From NCBI GenBank assembly GCA_963767715.1, contig CAVYFA010000016.1:682001-746000 (forward strand): 64,000 nt of DNA, written 5' to 3'. This document shows positions 62,110 to 64,000 of this stretch, one piece after another. The notes beneath the pieces are model-generated. The model did not search any database and had not been told where the DNA came from. It saw only the letters and a list, made by a program, of their open reading frames with translations. The DNA is from CAVSXS01 sp963767715 (GTDB taxonomy: Bacteria > Chloroflexota > Ktedonobacteria > Ktedonobacterales > Ktedonobacteraceae). Within the stretch, counting starts at the first letter, position 1. The number at the start of each line of letters is the position of its first letter. The position numbers and the translations under genes were made by a program.

Positions 62110-63003
62110 TCAACCAGGACCGGGTCTGCCCACGCTTCGAATAAACTCAATTACCGTACCTCTCCCTTCACTGGAACGGTGCACGAGGCTATGGCCCCCG
62201 CCTGGGAAAATGTGCATTCTCGCGGTCGGGATCGCCCGTGCCAGTTCCTCGCCCAGGGCGAGCGGAACCTCGTGATCATCACTCCCGTGCAGAACAAGCG
62301 TCGGACAGGTTACTCGACCGGCGTATGTAGGCAGATCATTCCTCATGTATGCCTGCACGCTCCGCAGCTCGACGGTATAGTAGCGCGCACGCTCGGCTTT
62401 AGGGATGGCTTGCACCCGTTGCATCAATTGCTGTTCCCTGTCGAGAAATTCAGCGTATCTCCCACGCGCCTGCATTTCATCAACGATCCACAATGGCTCA
62501 AGCGATGTCTCCACACCGGCTGGCCGTCGCTCAAAAGCGGCTTCGGCTCCTTCGCTATCCAGCATTGCGATCTGCTGGCGAATGAGATCGCTCACCGTGT
62601 CTCCCTCCGGGAATAGATTTAAGCCCGTACCGGCGAGTGTGAGCGAGCGAACTCGATGTGGCAAGAGCGCGGCAAATGTCACGCTGATCGGCCCACCGGC
62701 AGAACTGCCGATCATATGAGTCGCGGATATACTAAGGGCGTCGAGCAGTGAAGCAAGGTCGAGCGCCTGATTTTCTAATTCGTACCCGTCATCGGGGCAG
62801 GATGAACGATAGCAACCGCGCCGATCATACCAGGTAAAGTTGAACGATCTGGCGAAGTCGCTCTCCCATGTCCAGTTCCACTGCGCGAAATCATACAGCG
62901 TTGATGCCAGGCTCGGAAAGCCGCCGTGGACGAAGACGACAGGCGCTCCTTGCCCACCTGTTTCATAGTAGAGATCGAAGCCGTTAACGAGTGCGTATGG
63001 CAT
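62110..63003 (-). CDS. Alpha/beta-hydrolase, prolyl-aminopeptidase-like
   Basis: A 297-residue alpha/beta-hydrolase. The oxyanion strand is VVFVHGGFPS, the Arg-rich block WYDRRGCYRS resembles proline iminopeptidase (DQRGxGxS), nucleophile Ser101 is in IGSSAGGP, the acid Asp is in HGSDDHEVP and the His in GGGHSLVHR. All catalytic residues are present; substrate could be a peptide, ester or lactone. No signal peptide. It is divergent from the GH1 gene (110-base spacer). Confidence 0.9.
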   Translation of the reverse strand: MPYALVNGFDLYYETGGQGAPVVFVHGGFPSLASTLYDFAQWNWTWESDFARSFNFTWYDRRGCYRSSCPDDGYELENQALDLASLLDALSISATHMIGSSAGGPISVTFAALLPHRVRSLTLAGTGLNLFPEGDTVSDLIRQQIAMLDSEGAEAAFERRPAGVETSLEPLWIVDEMQARGRYAEFLDREQQLMQRVQAIPKAERARYYTVELRSVQAYMRNDLPTYAGRVTCPTLVLHGSDDHEVPLALGEELARAIPTARMHIFPGGGHSLVHRSSEGRGTVIEFIRSVGRPGPG

Positions 63004-63113
63004 ATGCTTTTAATCTGTCTCTGGCCTTTGCAGGATAAGAGGGCTGCTGCCAGTACGTATGATACAATAAGAAAAGCGAAGCAACAATCACCACTGGTAA
63101 GGAGATGCACAGT

Positions 63114-64000
63114 ATGGCATTGCAAAGGCAGCGCAGCCTTCGTTTCCCTGAAGGGTTTCTCTGGGGTACCGCCTCTTCATCGCACCAGGCCGAGGGCGGC
63201 AACACGAACAATCAGTGGCACCGCTGGGAACTCGCCGGGCGCATCCATACAGGCGAGTATTCGCTGAATGCAACGAACTGGTGGCGTGCGGCGGAACAGG
63301 ATTTTGCGCTTGCCGAACAGATGGAGAACAATGCGCTGCGGCTGAGCATCGAATGGAGCCGCGTCGAGCCATCCGAGGGCGTGTGGGACAGCGCTGCGAT
63401 TGATCGCTACCGGCAGATGCTCAACGACCTGCGCCGGCGCCATATGAAGCCCATTGTGACCCTGCACCACTTTACCGACCCCCTCTGGTTCGTCGACCGG
63501 GGCGCCTTTACGCGCGTTGAGAATATTCGCTATTTCGTGCGCTACGCCACCTACGTCGTCGAGCAGTTAAACGATCTGTGTGATTTCTGGGTGACGATCA
63601 ACGAGCCTAACGTCTATGCCTTCCAGGGTTATGCGCTTGGCTCGTTCCCCCCCGGCGAGAAGAATGCGCTGCGCGCTTTGCACGTACTGCGCAACCTTTT
63701 ACAGGCCCATGTCGAGGCATTCCATGCCATGACCCGCGTGCAGCCGCAGTCACAAATCGGCTATTGTCCTAATTTTCGCCTCCTGGACCCGGCCTCCCCA
63801 CTTTCCCCGCTGGATCGATTTGCCGCTTCAGTGCAGGAAACGTTCTATGACTGGGGCACCGTGCAGGCGAGCGAAACGGGCCGCTTTCCCTTCCCCTTGA
63901 GCATGCTGCTTGCCCCCATCGCGTACGCGCCTGGTGCGCGCGATTACCATGGCATCAATTACTACACCCGCGATATGGTACGTTTCGACCTTTCTCTCCC
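63114..64000 (+). CDS. Glycoside hydrolase family 1 (beta-glucosidase type), N-terminal part
   Basis: The frame is open to the end of the window, giving about 295 residues of a family normally near 420-450. The N-terminus FPEGFLWGTASSSHQAEGG and the block NALRLSIEWSRVEP are typical of GH1, and the acid/base Glu164 lies in VTINEPNVYAF. The nucleophile region (TENG) is not reached; HGINYYTRDMV near the end is the block just before it. AAGGAG precedes the ATG at 63114. No signal peptide, so it should split small beta-glycosides in the cytoplasm. Confidence 0.94.
   Translation, partial: MALQRQRSLRFPEGFLWGTASSSHQAEGGNTNNQWHRWELAGRIHTGEYSLNATNWWRAAEQDFALAEQMENNALRLSIEWSRVEPSEGVWDSAAIDRYRQMLNDLRRRHMKPIVTLHHFTDPLWFVDRGAFTRVENIRYFVRYATYVVEQLNDLCDFWVTINEPNVYAFQGYALGSFPPGEKNALRALHVLRNLLQAHVEAFHAMTRVQPQSQIGYCPNFRLLDPASPLSPLDRFAASVQETFYDWGTVQASETGRFPFPLSMLLAPIAYAPGARDYHGINYYTRDMVRFDLSL

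Overview
This 64-kb window looks like chromosomal DNA of a large-genome, moderately GC-rich Chloroflexota bacterium, most likely a Ktedonobacteria-type organism. That placement is inferred from gene content and style: Thr-Pro-rich secreted linkers, Tat-exported phosphoesterases, a PATAN-linked chemotaxis cluster, many paralog pairs and abundant palindromic intergenic repeats. It is not based on a marker-gene tree. No rRNA, tRNA, CRISPR array, complete insertion sequence or phage was seen.

Left part (1-11 kb): the 5' end of pth, a metallophosphoesterase with a very large acidic insert, two tandem Tat-exported phospholipase C/acid-phosphatase-family enzymes, a winged-helix protein of the YcaQ-like family, and gatA followed directly by a D-Ala-D-Ala carboxypeptidase. 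A large membrane-anchored phosphoesterase then faces a six-gene operon at 11393-18802. That operon encodes two PQQ-type beta-propeller lipoproteins, a second phosphoesterase-like protein that has lost its likely metal ligands, a small lipoprotein, and an FtsX/MacB-type permease with its ATPase. All its junctions overlap, so the products probably form one envelope machine; I do not recognise it as a described system.

Middle part (19-39 kb): a secreted protein with an HExxE motif, gatC and acylphosphatase, a moxR-DUF58-transglutaminase operon, and a short transcription unit with a strong promoter, a leader hairpin, a 78-codon ORF and a terminator. An ABC-2 exporter, two related double-GNAT genes (one frameshifted, one internally deleted), a DUF899 protein, two MFS transporters (one frameshifted twice), smpB, and an MMPL transporter coupled to a CrtC/AttH-like lipoprotein follow.

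Signalling region (39.5-54.3 kb): a GAF/PAS histidine kinase with an OmpR-type regulator, then a Pix/Pil-Chp-like chemotaxis cluster: double-receiver protein, PATAN (DUF4388) protein, two CheY-like regulators, CheW, a PilJ-like transducer with almost no extracellular part, and a giant CheA hybrid kinase. By analogy it would control type IV pili or another surface motility machine.

Right part (54.3-64 kb): leuB on the minus strand, then a four-gene electron-transfer operon: NuoB, a NuoI-NuoE' fusion lacking the NuoE [2Fe-2S] domain, a divergent NuoF, and a protein joining a NuoG-type ferredoxin domain to a GltD-like flavoprotein and more Fe-S motifs. There are no membrane or NuoCD subunits beside it. 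A methyltransferase, an internally deleted YdeI-family pseudogene, an alpha/beta hydrolase and the start of a GH1 glycosidase close the window.

Three genes carry apparent single-base frameshifts. Either these are real decay or the assembly contains residual indel errors, so the broken-gene calls need raw-read support.
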